Shown here: positions 34,101 to 43,134 of the stretch, piece after piece | Layout: every line of letters starts with the position of its first letter | Numbering within the stretch: the first letter of the stretch is position 1 | Assembly (NCBI GenBank): GCA_025766275.1 | Contig: JAFKAC010000016.1 | Location: forward strand, 248,001 to 312,000 | Origin: Lactarius indigo | Taxonomy: Eukaryota; Basidiomycota; Agaricomycetes; Russulales; Russulaceae | Direction: 5' to 3' | DNA length: 64,000 nt | The notes under the pieces: model-generated | Told to the model about the DNA's origin: nothing | What the model saw: the letters and a program-made list of their open reading frames with translations, nothing else | Databases searched by the model: none | Position numbers and translations under genes: made by a program

Positions 34101-35917
34101 TCATGGGATACAACCCGACGGCTGATTGGACGGATAAGCCATCCCCTATTCCAAACGTGATCACAAGACTGACGCAGCTGAAGGAAGCGCGTCAACTCGC
34201 CCAGACCCTTATCAAAAAGGCGCAAGACAGCTGGATCCGACATAAAGATACCCCACGGTATCAGATCGGTGACCAAGTATGGTTAGAAGGAAAACACTTA
34301 CGAACCAATCAACCCACGGCAAAACTGGCGGCGCGACGCCACGGACCGTTTAAAGTGACTCAGGTGATGTCCCCTTACAACTACCGACTTGAGCTTCCCA
34401 CGCAGTGGAGCATCCACCCAGTGTTTCACATCAATCTTCTCACACCGTACAAAAGCACGACCATGCACGGCGAAAGTTTCCCACGACCACCGCCGGATCT
34501 TGTGGAAGGAGAGGAAGAATACGAGGTCGAGGCTATTCTAGACTCACGGCATTTCAGCCGCCGCAAAAAGCTCCAATACCTCATCAAATGGAAGGGATAT
34601 CCGGATTCGGAGAACCAGTGGGTCGATAAGGATGACGTATTCACCCCAGACGCGATAAAGGAGTATCAAGCGGGCCGAACGACTATACGATGCCTTAAAA
34701 GCCAGTCTGAAGACGGTCAGGGAGAGTATCACTCCCACCTTCACTCCTCTAGTACTTCTATGCCCACTTCTCCCCTCAGACATGTCACCACGGCGATCCT
34801 CCTCGATCAAGTCGCACAAGACGCCGCCAACCTCGTCGAAGACGACGAAGAAACCATGGTTCAACAGGTCCAGCTCACTCCGTACACACCTGCAAACATG
34901 CGAGCGGGGCATATCACCGCTCAAGAATGGGCTAATGTCTTACAGAGATTCCCCGACCCGACTCACCAGCCCGACGACGAGCAGCAGCATGCCGTCCCTC
35001 ACATCTTCCGAGACGACAACGGCAATCGAGAACCCATTGCCATTATCCCCCCAGGTGACGACCTCATTGGCACACGGGGAATTCTCCCTGCCGACCGCCC
35101 CCTCGAAGACCCAACTGGAGTTAGAAGCAGCGGAGGACTGGCGGAGAGTGGCGAAGGAGTGGGCCGACGAACAACTGCGCTTAGCGCAGAAGAGGTTGAG
35201 CGAGTTGCGGCAGCGCAGGCAGCGCTCCCTCACGACGAGGCTCACACTGACGACGAAGATTACTACCCGGTCAGACACCCCCTCCTTCGAACGCACAGCC
35301 ACCCTACTAATCCCCGAATCACCCCATGGCTCGTTCACACCGACGGAACCGCCATGTCTCGAGGACGTGTGCAATTGCCCGGCGTCGCATTTCACACCCC
35401 CATCACGCACGACGACGACCCCGCGCAGGTCCTTGCGCCTGAGGGGTTCCGGGCGAATCGACAGCCCCATTACATTCACTTCCCCATCACCGGACCTGAC
35501 GGCGTAGAGAGGAACGCCAGTCATGTGCAGATCGTAGGAGGTGCGAATCCATTTGTGTTAGGGCTCATCCCCGGTTCCCCCCATCTCTACGGCAAACCCC
35601 TCTACGCCCATCCGATGCTATCGGCCGCGGGACGCGCCTTCATCGCCCACGAGGACCTAGTCATCCTCGCCTCCGACAAGATCACGGACCGCGCACTGAA
35701 TCGCATCGGGGATGAGTCCCTGACTGCGGAAGTGACACATTACCGCGCAGCCACATATGAAGAAGAACGGCTCGCGGCCCGCATCCGTCAACTCCAGGCC
35801 ATGAGGTTGTCGGCAAGGGACGACAAGAGGGACTGCATCTACCGGTTGGAACGGGCCAACGTTTTTGAGAGGATTAGCAACGAGCAGTCCACATGGACGG
35901 CGCGAGACTTTCGGTGA
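31106..35917 (+). CDS. pol: Pol polyprotein (PR-RT-RH-IN-chromodomain-extension), copy 3
   Basis: The frame opens at 31091 after a TGA and overlaps gag, so it is probably made as Gag-Pol after -1 shifting. Counting from 31106: protease DSGATDN near 72-78; reverse transcriptase about 280-460 with YMDD at 425-428; RNase H about 570-660 (FELEVDASGFAVGAVL); integrase with HHCC-type finger (H...H...CADC), then catalytic DFITKLP (853), SDRDPRF (913) and DGQSE (about 948); GPY/F region; chromodomain (EYEVEAILDS...LIKWKGYPDSENQWV, about 1136-1185), which in related elements binds histone marks and guides insertion. From about 1219 there is an unusual 385-residue extension conserved in all four copies, of unknown role. 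No stop or frameshift; catalytic residues present. Confidence 0.93.
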   Translation: MAYWGRQRARRGEGPDIAGLMGKRGFSERLNPSAWVRALNCNSVIMTRFRSLRIPVAIRTNYRMADIRVLVDSGATDNFMNPRFITKMGIGTQPLAQPRKIWNIDQTENKAGSITHYTDLDVYAKGYHRTMRFLITDLGTKEIVLGYPWLATYEPTINWRDAAIHEDIMPVVIRTQDSLHQHTVIAAALTHDQKEEIANELDEESVHLYATTSTELAIQARSEEPHTELPAVYQAFRQLFSEEASQRFPPPRPWDHAIDFKPNTPSAIDCKIYPLTQEEERKLKEFLDEKLKQGYLRPSISPYASSFFFIKKKDGKLRPVQDYRVINSHTIRNQYPLPLIQDLIYDLSNAHIYTKLDIRWGYNNIRIRDGDQEKAAFKTKFGLFEPTVMFFGLTNSPATFQTMMNHIYRDTIAKHELRGTIIRVYMDDIGIATREGHGSADHVAAVTDVLRVAQEHDLYFKLEKCLFHQPRMDYLGVILEKGVTRMDPVKVRGIKDWLTPTKVRDVRSFLGFCNFYRLFIRGFATHARPLNRLTRKDAEWRWTEEEDRAFKTLKRLVTEEPVLAHPNLQEQFELEVDASGFAVGAVLLQRKSDGRKHPIGYYSATLSEAERNYDIYDLELLAIVKALRHWRPLLAGSPHKIKIFSDHLNLQYWKTPQKISRRVAREVLELMEYDFEIHHIKGKNNGRADVLSRRPDYDQGEEDNRGVVVLPPEVFIRATNVARALEIHPMMQQPRRRQDPAAIKTWIDAHRLKKIEGEWYKDGRLVVTGPMTAYRAIIQDHHDPPVHGHPGISRTQRIVERHHWWPNLRRDVYEYVTGCADCQRNKVNTRPTRAPLHPITPVTDSPPFHTIALDFITKLPTSQSYDSILTVTDHDCSKASIFIPCNEEVTAEGTAILYVNHVFKRFGLPRRIISDRDPRFTSKFTREVCRILGIQQNISTAYHPRTDGQSERTNQWLEQYLRFWANERQDNWAEYLPIAEFAHNNWPHEHTKQSPFMLLMGYNPTADWTDKPSPIPNVITRLTQLKEARQLAQTLIKKAQDSWIRHKDTPRYQIGDQVWLEGKHLRTNQPTAKLAARRHGPFKVTQVMSPYNYRLELPTQWSIHPVFHINLLTPYKSTTMHGESFPRPPPDLVEGEEEYEVEAILDSRHFSRRKKLQYLIKWKGYPDSENQWVDKDDVFTPDAIKEYQAGRTTIRCLKSQSEDGQGEYHSHLHSSSTSMPTSPLRHVTTAILLDQVAQDAANLVEDDEETMVQQVQLTPYTPANMRAGHITAQEWANVLQRFPDPTHQPDDEQQHAVPHIFRDDNGNREPIAIIPPGDDLIGTRGILPADRPLEDPTGVRSSGGLAESGEGVGRRTTALSAEEVERVAAAQAALPHDEAHTDDEDYYPVRHPLLRTHSHPTNPRITPWLVHTDGTAMSRGRVQLPGVAFHTPITHDDDPAQVLAPEGFRANRQPHYIHFPITGPDGVERNASHVQIVGGANPFVLGLIPGSPHLYGKPLYAHPMLSAAGRAFIAHEDLVILASDKITDRALNRIGDESLTAEVTHYRAATYEEERLAARIRQLQAMRLSARDDKRDCIYRLERANVFERISNEQSTWTARDFR
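31178..31184 (+). promoter_or_regulatory. -1 ribosomal frameshift site GGGTTTT
   Basis: G GGT TTT in the gag frame (codons GAG GGT TTT CGG), followed 9 bases later by the gag stop. Slipping back one base gives GGG TTT TCG, the pol frame. It fits the canonical X XXY YYZ heptamer and is identical in copy 4. Confidence 0.7.
34782..35507 (+). CDS. overlapping +1-frame ORF in pol extension (copy 3)
   Basis: ATG 34782 to TAG 35505-35507, 241 residues, +1 relative to pol. Starts MSPRRSSS, then a Ser/Thr-rich half, a charged helical stretch (ELEAAEDWRRVAKEWADEQL, then RLAQKRLSELRQRRQRSL), then a tail with TATLLIPESPHGS and ending SPDLTA. Start, stop and the helical motif are shared with the more divergent copies 1 and 2. 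Basic overall, no membrane segment. Role unknown; an accessory or regulatory protein is conceivable. Confidence 0.42.
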   Translation: MSPRRSSSIKSHKTPPTSSKTTKKPWFNRSSSLRTHLQTCERGISPLKNGLMSYRDSPTRLTSPTTSSSMPSLTSSETTTAIENPLPLSPQVTTSLAHGEFSLPTAPSKTQLELEAAEDWRRVAKEWADEQLRLAQKRLSELRQRRQRSLTTRLTLTTKITTRSDTPSFERTATLLIPESPHGSFTPTEPPCLEDVCNCPASHFTPPSRTTTTPRRSLRLRGSGRIDSPITFTSPSPDLTA

Positions 35918-35934
35918 GTCTGGGGTCTCACGCT

Positions 35935-35947
35935 GAAAAGGAGGTGA
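35935..35947 (+). promoter_or_regulatory. polypurine tract, copy 3
   Basis: GAAAAGGAGGTGA immediately before the 3' LTR, the usual primer for plus-strand synthesis. Confidence 0.7.
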
Positions 35948-36404
35948 TGTCACGGTTGCACGCATTTGGACCCTTACTGTACCGGTTGTGACTACGGCGG
36001 TAAGGTAGATTAGTCACGGACTCGGGGTTTACGAAGGAGTTAGGTGTTTGCAGATGACTCGATCCTAGTACAGGTAGTCGTAGTATTAGGATTGCGGTAC
36101 TTACACGATACGTGGGACGCTACTTTACTGTGACTCATAGCAGCGCTTGAAAGCCTGCTCTACTTGTATTTAAGATAGCTGCGAAAGACCAAGATACGCC
36201 ATCTTGGTCTTCTTCAATCGTCACTTCTTGTCTCCTCCCTTCCGAACAGCTCGCTTCGCCTATTAAGGGAAGCCGTCTACATTTACCAGTGTCTTCGAGC
36301 ATCTGGAGTCTGCCTTCGTGCCGTACGCCATCGTGCGTGATTAGCTAAGTCGCAAAGTCGCCTCATCGAAGCTCAAGTCAAGCTAACGTCGTGACGGCGT
36401 TACA
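35948..36404 (+). repeat. 3' LTR, copy 3
   Basis: 457 bp, one difference from the 5' LTR (G/A in the CTCAAGTC(G/A)AGC segment). TACAT follows at 36405-36409. Confidence 0.93.
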
Positions 36405-38182
36405 TACATGGTGATAGCTAGATAAAACATAGATTTAAGCCGATCTCATTGGTTTTTGATATGATAAGTCTACTTACGCCTCGATAAGCATATTAGTATC
36501 ACCCTCTTGAAAGATCGTACGATTGAGCCTCGATGCCCCTGACCAAAGGGGTACAATGGGCATCCAATTGACTTTGAGATACTCAATAACACTCTGGGGT
36601 GCCGAGGAGTCGGTCTGCATCTCCTCCCACCACAAGTCAAATGTTGACTGGTCAGGGGTCTTCACCCATTCACGGATACGCTTCCAAAGTTGCGGGAATT
36701 CTTCCGTGCGGAAGCGCATCCGGATCGCACGGAGCACATGCCACCAGCACAATAGCAAAGTGGACCCCGGGTATATGGACTGAACCGCATTCATTTGTGC
36801 CTTGTTGCGATCGCTCATGATGATCGCAGGGGTAATCTCTGGGCTCCGCATTTTGGTGAAATTGAGAAAAAAATATATTGTCGCTTCCGTGCCGCTTGAC
36901 GTCAACATCCACACGACAGGAACGCCTGCCAAGCAGAAATGAAGTAAGTGTCCCAAAAGCGGAAAAGTGCCACAAAGCGTACCCTGGCCCCATGGATCCC
37001 TCACAATCAGGGTAAATAGTTGCAGCCCTGTGTACTGTGTGGTATTGTGGGTGGCATCAATAGACAGAAAATTCGAACCATGAGCTTGGAATTGGTCTCT
37101 CTGAAATTTAGTTTGGAAGCACAACACAAAGGAATCTGGAGATAATCCAGATCCGGGTGGGGGGGGATCCAGCTTGTCCTTCAGTGTCGCCTCACCACCG
37201 GCCTGTTGGAGCCGAGTGACCCACAGCTGCACAGAGATCGCGTTGTTATCGTCAAGACGGATTTCGTTGTTCTCCACAATCCGACGGATCCGGCGGATGT
37301 CAGACATTGTAATGTAGTAATCGCGTTGTGTCCGCGTGCATGACTCGCGTATACGTTTCAGCTACGCGATAAATGTCAGCTCGGAAATGAAACAAAAACC
37401 AATTTCAATGCACTATTGCCTTGGCTTCAATTCCTGTGTGAACCATATCCATTACAAGGTCTTTGGTGGCATCCGAAAGTCTGGTAAATCGTAGGTTCTC
37501 ATCTCTAAGCGGGTGATCGTGCTGGTCCTCGTATTTCCCAAGGATCATCTCAGTGTGCGGATACCGCTTGATCGTCAGACAGCACCGGCAGCCCGTCTTC
37601 TTCGATGGGATCTTCCTTTCCCATTGGTTGATATTCTCGTGGTTCTGCTTCCCACCAGTGTATTCCTGCGAGCACTTCAAGACGCGCCGCTCCCGCCAGA
37701 CCAGTGAGTCTGACCACTCAACTTGACTTACAATAAGTTCAATAGCCTTCTTGGATTCCTCAGCTGCCAGCCAGGCCTGGAGCTCACCCTCGTTGGCCCA
37801 TTCTCGCATCATCCCCCCCTTCTCGCGATCGTACGTGATGCTCCCACGTTGACATTTCGTAACAGGGTCTTCGGCGCGGCGTGCCTTTCGCTTGTGAATG
37901 CGATAAGCGTGTTTGTTTTCGGTAATGGGGGGACCGGTGGGAATTTCGGCCGCGGACATAGTGGGGGGTTCGGGAAAGTGGGATTTGCCTGTCCCTTCCT
38001 CCCATCCCAACACGACATCCCAACGCGCTTCACGCCGATACACAGAAACGCGTTGTTTACGCGTTGTTTATCTTTATTTTTTATTGTATTTACTTTTACA
38101 TTTGTGTGTTCTGTGAAAAAAATATCAAGGAGTGAAACGAAAGAAATCGGAGTTTGAAACTGAGTTTCGGAGAAACGGGAAA

Positions 38183-38223
38183 AGCGGGCCGGTCCGTGGG
38201 ACCGATGCGAAAAGTCAAAGACT
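38183..38223 (-). repeat. MULE terminal inverted repeat, right
   Basis: Inverted partner of 25730-25770; followed by the 9-bp repeat ATGCGAGAC (38224-38232). The transposase ATG is about 225 bp inside. Confidence 0.7.
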
Positions 38224-38279
38224 ATGCGAGACTCTCAACAGGAATCACCAACATGATGCCAATGAAACCCTTACGCACT

Positions 38280-38665
38280 CCCCAGCGTCACACGCCTGGG
38301 GAGTGGCAGTAATGGCAGACTGCAAACTGACAGAGACACTCACCTTTGGGGTCGAGCAGCGCCTCTATGGATGTGAGCTACCGTGTCGACGCCCATGACC
38401 TGCAAGGCCTGCCCGTGCCTATGCCCAAAACGAATTGGGACACCGAGAGGTAGGCGAGGTACAAGGGTGCTGTAATCATGACCGTGTCAATGGGGGGGAG
38501 GTAAATTGACTCCTGCGCAGTACAGTACCAACATTGGGCGAGAACACGTCCTCCTCGTACTTGTTGGTTCGTGAGCTTCGTCATTTTTGTGGGGTTTAAC
38601 ATCATTGTACTGTCGCTGTGTCTGACTCGCTTGACGTTGAGCGCGAATTGGTTGCCTGACTCGGA
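38280..38665. repeat. duplicated segment, copy 1
   Basis: Matches 40795-41225 in the same orientation at many points, for example GAGCTACCGTGTC-CGCCCAT, TTGGGACACCGAG, GCGAGGTACAA-GTGC, TGAGCTTCGTCAT and CGCTTGACGTTGA. No gene product recognised. Confidence 0.55.
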
Positions 38666-38699
38666 CTTTGGACGGGCGTGCGCAGGCTGTCAAGTCGCT

Positions 38700-39850
38700 C
38701 CCCCCGACTACGCAGCGCGCGTCCCCCTACCCTCAGATGGCGCCAGCCTCACTCGTTCGCAGTACCTCTTCAAGATCTCTACTGGCGTTGACATCGATTC
38801 GCTCACGATCGGCCGCAGCGACAAGTTTTTCTTTTCCATGAAGCTGCGGGCACAGCACAAGTGGGCGTCATTCCGAATGATGCCGTTGAAGTGGGTCGAG
38901 GCCACGAACCATTTCAACGCCGAACTCGAGTCGGCCAACCGCTCGCACAACCGCAGTATGGCCCTCAAGAACCCGCGCGCCCTTGTTGCCATGCTGGGGA
39001 CAGCTGAAGGGACGGTGGCCGATTCACTCGTGACGGGTAACTTCAAATGTGGGCCCGCGCGCCCTCGCAGTCCGTTGCTCACCCGTCCCTCTTTTTTTTT
39101 TTTTTTTTCTTTTCCCTTTCCCCTTAGCCAAGAAGGGCACGGAAACCCTCTGGAACAAGCATTTCCACGCTGTGTAGCTCCTGAAGGAGGACCAACCAAA
39201 CGGGGACAGGAAGGGAAGGTACGTCTGAGTCCCTGCACATTTTATCCCATTTCCAACACGCGTGCCGCCTACAAATGCTCCTACCGCAGACTCGAAAGCT
39301 CGCCTCTTGCCCGAGGTGCAAGAGGCTCGTGTACCCAGCCCTGACCGGATCCCCCGAGAACCACAAAGGGGGGTATTGCTCGGACGGCATAAGGTCGAAG
39401 CCGGCGCACAACACACCCCCGGGTTATCTCCCGCCGTGCCCCCAGCCCAATGGCGTCTTCTCGTCCAACGCCTAGGGCACGACCTTCAACCAGATCCCAT
39501 TTTTGGCCACTCTGCGCAATGTCTACGAGAAGGCGGTGTTGGGAGGTGGGAAGAAAAACGAGGCAGTGGAATCTGGGGCCTTCATTGTGACACAGCACTC
39601 GCGCATCGTTGTCCGCGCTGACGGCGCCGACTTCTTTCGGCTGTACCCCGAATTCGTGCTCGGCCCATGTCCGGGGGGGCTGCTTGTCAAGTGCGACGAG
39701 TTGGACAATGGGACGACAAGGAGACGTCTTTCTTGCAGGTGGACTGTCTTCAGAACGACTAGGTTTCTTCTCGTCTTTTTTGGGTCTTTTCTCTTTTTTC
39801 TTTCTGTCACCTGCACCCGGATTCGCTACCTCAATAATGACATGAATTTT
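38700..39850 (+). pseudogene. multicopy agaricomycete hypothetical protein (CPRC...YCSDG), broken
   Basis: Plus-strand exons encode YLFKISTGVDIDSLTIGRSD...ALKNPRALVAMLGTAEG, then KKGTETLWNKHFHAV with an in-frame stop, then, after an intron (GTACGT...CCGCAG, ending near 39289), CPRCKRLVYPALTGSPENHK, GGYCSDG and LPPCPQPNGVFSSNA, a TAG at 39473-39475, and in the same frame TLRNVYEKAV...FFRLYPEFVLGP...DNGTTRRRLSC. I recall this as a widespread agaricomycete family with one zinc-binding CxxC...C site and no known function. Two stops make it a pseudogene. A poly-T tract (39092-39109) lies in the presumed intron before KKGTE. Confidence 0.55.
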
Positions 39851-40794
39851 CCTCGACGACAGCGGGCTCCCCCTTCGCGCAGCACGTCCGCCTCACACCT
39901 GTACGTGTACGCGCGGCCTTTGGTCGCCCGCTCGGTCAACTCGGTCTTGTTCGTTTACGTGCACCCATTCCGTCAATTCCGTCGATTCCGTCATCCTTGG
40001 TCTTTGAGGGTCGCGGCTTTGCTTCTACTTGGGAAGGTTCCATGCAGCGCCGGTTGGGACGCGGGAGTGTGGGAGGAGGCGCGCACCGCACGGAGGGTTA
40101 GTCAAACCCGAAGAGAGGTTGGATTCTGGATTTTTTTAGATGGGGAAACGGGCACAGAGAACAGGCGAAAGTGCGAAGCGCTTCTCGATCGAAAGTGAGG
40201 GACCCTGTCGCCGAGGCGAGGTCGCGACGGGCGGGGGGGGACCCTGCCTAAGCGACCATGTGAGCATCGACGGCTATGGCGTGGTAGGTGGGTAAAAAAA
40301 CAATGGATCCGGTTCCCCCGATCGGTTGGAAAGGTAGGCAGACAGGTGACGGCACGCAGGAGGGATGAGCACGTGCTCGCTTGAGTCACTCAAAGACATT
40401 GCTCCAAGGCACTGCTCGTGCCTCGCTTCACAAGCTTCACCTCAGACCCACCATATGACGGAGCTGCCCACGATCGACACCCGTACTCATGTACTCATAT
40501 GACCCCCATCATGTGGTGCCCAGATCCAGATCTCGCATATATCCACCATGTACTGGGGGCAGAGCCGGAGGAAAACCAGGAGGAGGAATTGAATCCTCCT
40601 CTATGATACGCCTGTTCCGGCCTCCTGCTTCGACTGCCAGATGTACGGTCGCTGGCAGGCACAAATGCGAATTGTCCCAACACCGTGGTCTTCCAAGAGG
40701 GCGTGTGGCCTGCGAGGTTTAAGATGCCCGTCGGACGTGGCCACGCGGAACATAACGCGATGCAGTGACAGAATGCCAAAGAGCCCACTCTCCG
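39851..40794. other. no recognised gene
   Basis: Short ORFs only. The strip 40680-40720 faintly resembles 25655-25695 (CCGTGGTCTTCCAAGAGGGC versus CCGTAGTCTCCCAGGAGGGC), origin unclear. Confidence 0.4.
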
Positions 40795-41225
40795 GTGTCA
40801 CACACATGGGGGGCAGTAACACCAAGACGGAATGAAGGTGGCAGAAACACTCGCCTTTGGATTCGAGCAGCGCCAGCTGCGCACCGTGTGCAGTGCATAG
40901 GCGAGAGCTACCGTGTCAGCGCCCATAACGTGCTGGGCACGATACCCATGCCTGCGCGCAAGATTGGGACACCGAGGGGTCAAGCGAAGTACAAAGAGGT
41001 GCCGTGGACGTAGGAATGTCAGTGGGGGAGAGACGTACAGACCTCTGTGCAAGGTGGTACCAGCATAGGGTGGTGACATGTCCCCATCGCACCCAAAGTT
41101 TGCGAGCTTCGTCATCAGTGTGTCAATCTTGAGGCCTTGAGGGGGGGGTAGTGGAATCTGTGCCCCGGTGACCCATGACTAGGGTCAGTGAGTTGCCGCT
41201 TGACGTTGAACACAAATTGGTGATC
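40795..41225. repeat. duplicated segment, copy 2
   Basis: Partner of 38280-38665; diverged, with indels. Neither copy has a convincing reading frame. Confidence 0.55.
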
Positions 41226-41895
41226 TATCTTTAAAAAGCCCAAGCTCAGATACTGTAGTTTTCCCACCGCACTCCAACCTCTCCTTGTTTTGGACGAACC
41301 ACGAGCGAGATGGTAACCCTAACCTCACCCCCTTGCTTGGGCACTTCGGCCCGAACCCTCCCCCGTTATAGCTGACGCTCGCCAGCACTCGCCAGTTCCC
41401 CCGCTGATGTTGATCTTTCCGTAAAGCAGGTGAAAGCCCGAAATACCGCAGATTGGGCCGGCCTTCTTATCACCTATCATTTCATACTCACGCCCTGAAG
41501 CGATTTCTTCACCCCGAATACTTGCGCGAATGTCTCCTGAATCTCTCTGCTTTGTGACTTCCCTCTGTTACTGCTATTGTGTGATATCTTCTCCCTTCCA
41601 CACCCATAAATGTGCACTGCTTGGCTAGGTTTTTGATCCTGCTGTTGAGCTGACAAGCTCAGTTTGTGCTGGCGTACGTTAGTTCCCACTCTAAGTCATT
41701 AGCTCGGAACTCGAAACTCGAAATTTTATTCTTCATACGGGACCATGACAAAGCGAGGCACAAGCCAAGAAGCAACATACACGAAGTATCTCGTGGCAAT
41801 CAACGCGAGCGACAGAGCGAGTAAACCAAACATCAAATTATAATCACACCTAGTACCCATGGGTATTGTGCTCATGATCTCCGTTTAACTGGGTC
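41226..41895. other. downstream flank of gene G
   Basis: No gene. 41580-41745 resembles the downstream flank of gene F (21870-22020). Confidence 0.5.
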
Positions 41896-42577
41896 TCAGA
41901 GGACGTTGGCCATTTCAAGCGTGATGATGACTTGGAATTGACCAGATGCGCCTGGCTCTAGGCGGATCATGCTCACATATGTATCCAGGTTGTTAAGGTA
42001 ATGGCTCGCAAGTCGCCTGCGACTCTCTGCGATTGACGCATCGAGTGTCGGAGCCCGGGGAAACGCCGTGTTGAAAGGGCCTGCTCTTTCATGGATAGGT
42101 GCATAGCCAAAGGTATCTTGGATCCTCTATGTCAAGACCTCAGTCATGCGTGTGCGGGGAAAATATTAGGGCGCACCTCAGTTTGCGGAGGGACGAACTG
42201 TGCCCATGCACGGTCAGGTGCAATCAAGGCAGTTTCACTGGCAACACGGCCGCCGACACCTTGGTCCTGATTCACACTGGCATGTGGAGTGACAGCGCCC
42301 TTTCGAGAGAGGACGCGATCAGCTATGGGACGCTATCGTCATCACGAAGGCTGCTTACGAAGTGCCTTGGGTCCTGGTGTCCAATGGGGTACTGAGTTGG
42401 TGGTGCGGCCTGAGCGCGCTGCACCTCAGAACACCCCGCACAAGAGCAATTCTGAATGGTTGTATCATAACCCTGTTGGTAGGCAGACATATTTGGCTGG
42501 AAAGCGGGACCCGGAGGTTCTGGAGTGGGTGGTATCTGGGCTATGCTTTGGTTGGAGGTCGCATCCAACACCTGCAT
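41896..42577 (-). CDS. family gene G (CxC-x2-C type)
   Basis: Exon 1 (about 42577-42359) encodes MQVLDATSNQSIAQ...IQNCSCAGCSEVQRAQ...YPIGHQDPRHF. Exon 2 is 42299-42177 and exon 3 is 42126-41896 (RIQDTFGYAPIHERAG...HYLNNLDTYVSMIRLEPG...IITLEMANVL). Introns are 59 bp (GTAAGC...GAAAG) and 50 bp (GTGCGC...GACATAG), phase 0. No stop in any exon, giving a protein of about 190 residues. The exon 1 start region (about 42555-42600) resemb­les the 3' exon of the AKAP7-like gene at 59.07 kb, suggesting the first codons came from that gene or that both share an older duplication. Confidence 0.58.
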
Positions 42578-42604
42578 AGAAGCCCCGTCCAGCGCTAAAT
42601 GTTA

Positions 42605-43134
42605 AAGGTAAAGTAGTAGATAGATCGCCATGGATAGATCATTACTATATGTCGGCTCTTGCCGATTTCCTTCCATTTCTCCAACCCGGGATTGGCATAC
42701 TGTATATCATTTCCGGGTTCCCAGCGACCTACGCGGAGGGTGAAACATGCGCCTATTCCATGCCTCGTTCCTCCAGGCTTGCTCTAAATCATACACCCGA
42801 CCCGATATTGAGCCTCGAGGCAAACACGAGGTGGTGCCCCTAACCTGTAGGGATTGATAAGGGGTCCCACGGGACACTACATTTAGCCCACGCTGTGACG
42901 GGGATGCAACGGGGATGCAACAGACCTTGCGACCATTTCTCTCATTGTTGCCTTTGTTGCCTTTACTAGTAGTACGTAATTTTATGCTGGCGTGCTTCTT
43001 GCCAATCAATACTTTATGGACAGGTTTTCGTTCCTGGAATTAACCAATCGGCCGGACAAGCATGGTTTGTGCTAGGATCTGTCCAGCTCCTGATTATGAG
43101 GCATTAGCTCGACATTCAAAACTATAGTCTCATA
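42605..43134. other. no recognised gene
   Basis: No supported feature. Confidence 0.4.

Larger units (their letters stand above)
28729..36404 (+). mobile_element. complete Ty3/gypsy chromodomain retrotransposon, copy 3
   Basis: 7,676 bp with 457-bp LTRs (28729-29185 and 35948-36404) that differ at a single base by eye, flanked by the 5-bp duplication TACAT. Carries primer-binding site, gag, -1 frameshift signal, pol with chromodomain and polypurine tract, all intact by reading. It sits in an exon of a MULE transposase gene, in the opposite orientation. The near-identical LTRs mean a recent insertion, and the element could be autonomous. Confidence 0.95.
27447..37959 (-). pseudogene. MULE transposase gene, interrupted by LTR retrotransposon
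   Basis: Minus-strand exons: 37959-37414 (N-terminal zinc-binding region of FAR1/WRKY-GCM1 type: C...CRCCLTIKRYP...DQHDHPL), 37361-36983 and 36925-36478 (MULE transposase core: FLSIDATHNT with the first Asp, IIMSDRNKAQ with the second, then LLCWWHV), 36417-36405, then, after the Ty3 insertion, 28723 onward. The latter encodes SKWLDGKRNRRADHLIHVL and a SWIM finger (SCDCLDWPRVELCKHV). Introns of 52-60 bp (37413-37362, 36982-36926, 36477-36418) have good splice sites and remove the frame breaks. A later frame change near 28050-28000 (intron or frameshift, undecided) leads to a Pro/Tyr-rich tail ending at 27447 (NRKRPRVKITDPYAGG...). The insertion falls in an exon, at the codons for YHHV, and is the only clear lesion. 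Confidence 0.75.
25730..38223 (-). mobile_element. Mutator-like element with transposase, split by a Ty3/gypsy insertion
   Basis: Ends share an inverted block TTTTCGCATCGGTCCCACGG plus ACCGG, placed 10 bp inside each end (25740-25764 and 38189-38213), and are flanked by the perfect 9-bp direct repeat ATGCGAGAC (25721-25729 and 38224-38232). Inside is a minus-strand MULE transposase gene. Without the 7,681-bp insertion and its duplicated 5 bp, the element would be about 4.8 kb, normal for a MULE. The terminal 10 bp match only partly between ends. Confidence 0.75.

Noticed and set aside
38571..39344. A 257-codon plus-strand ORF as one gene
   Set aside because: Only residues around YLFKISTGVD to LGTAEG match the multicopy family; the rest reads through a presumed intron with poly-T and a frame change.
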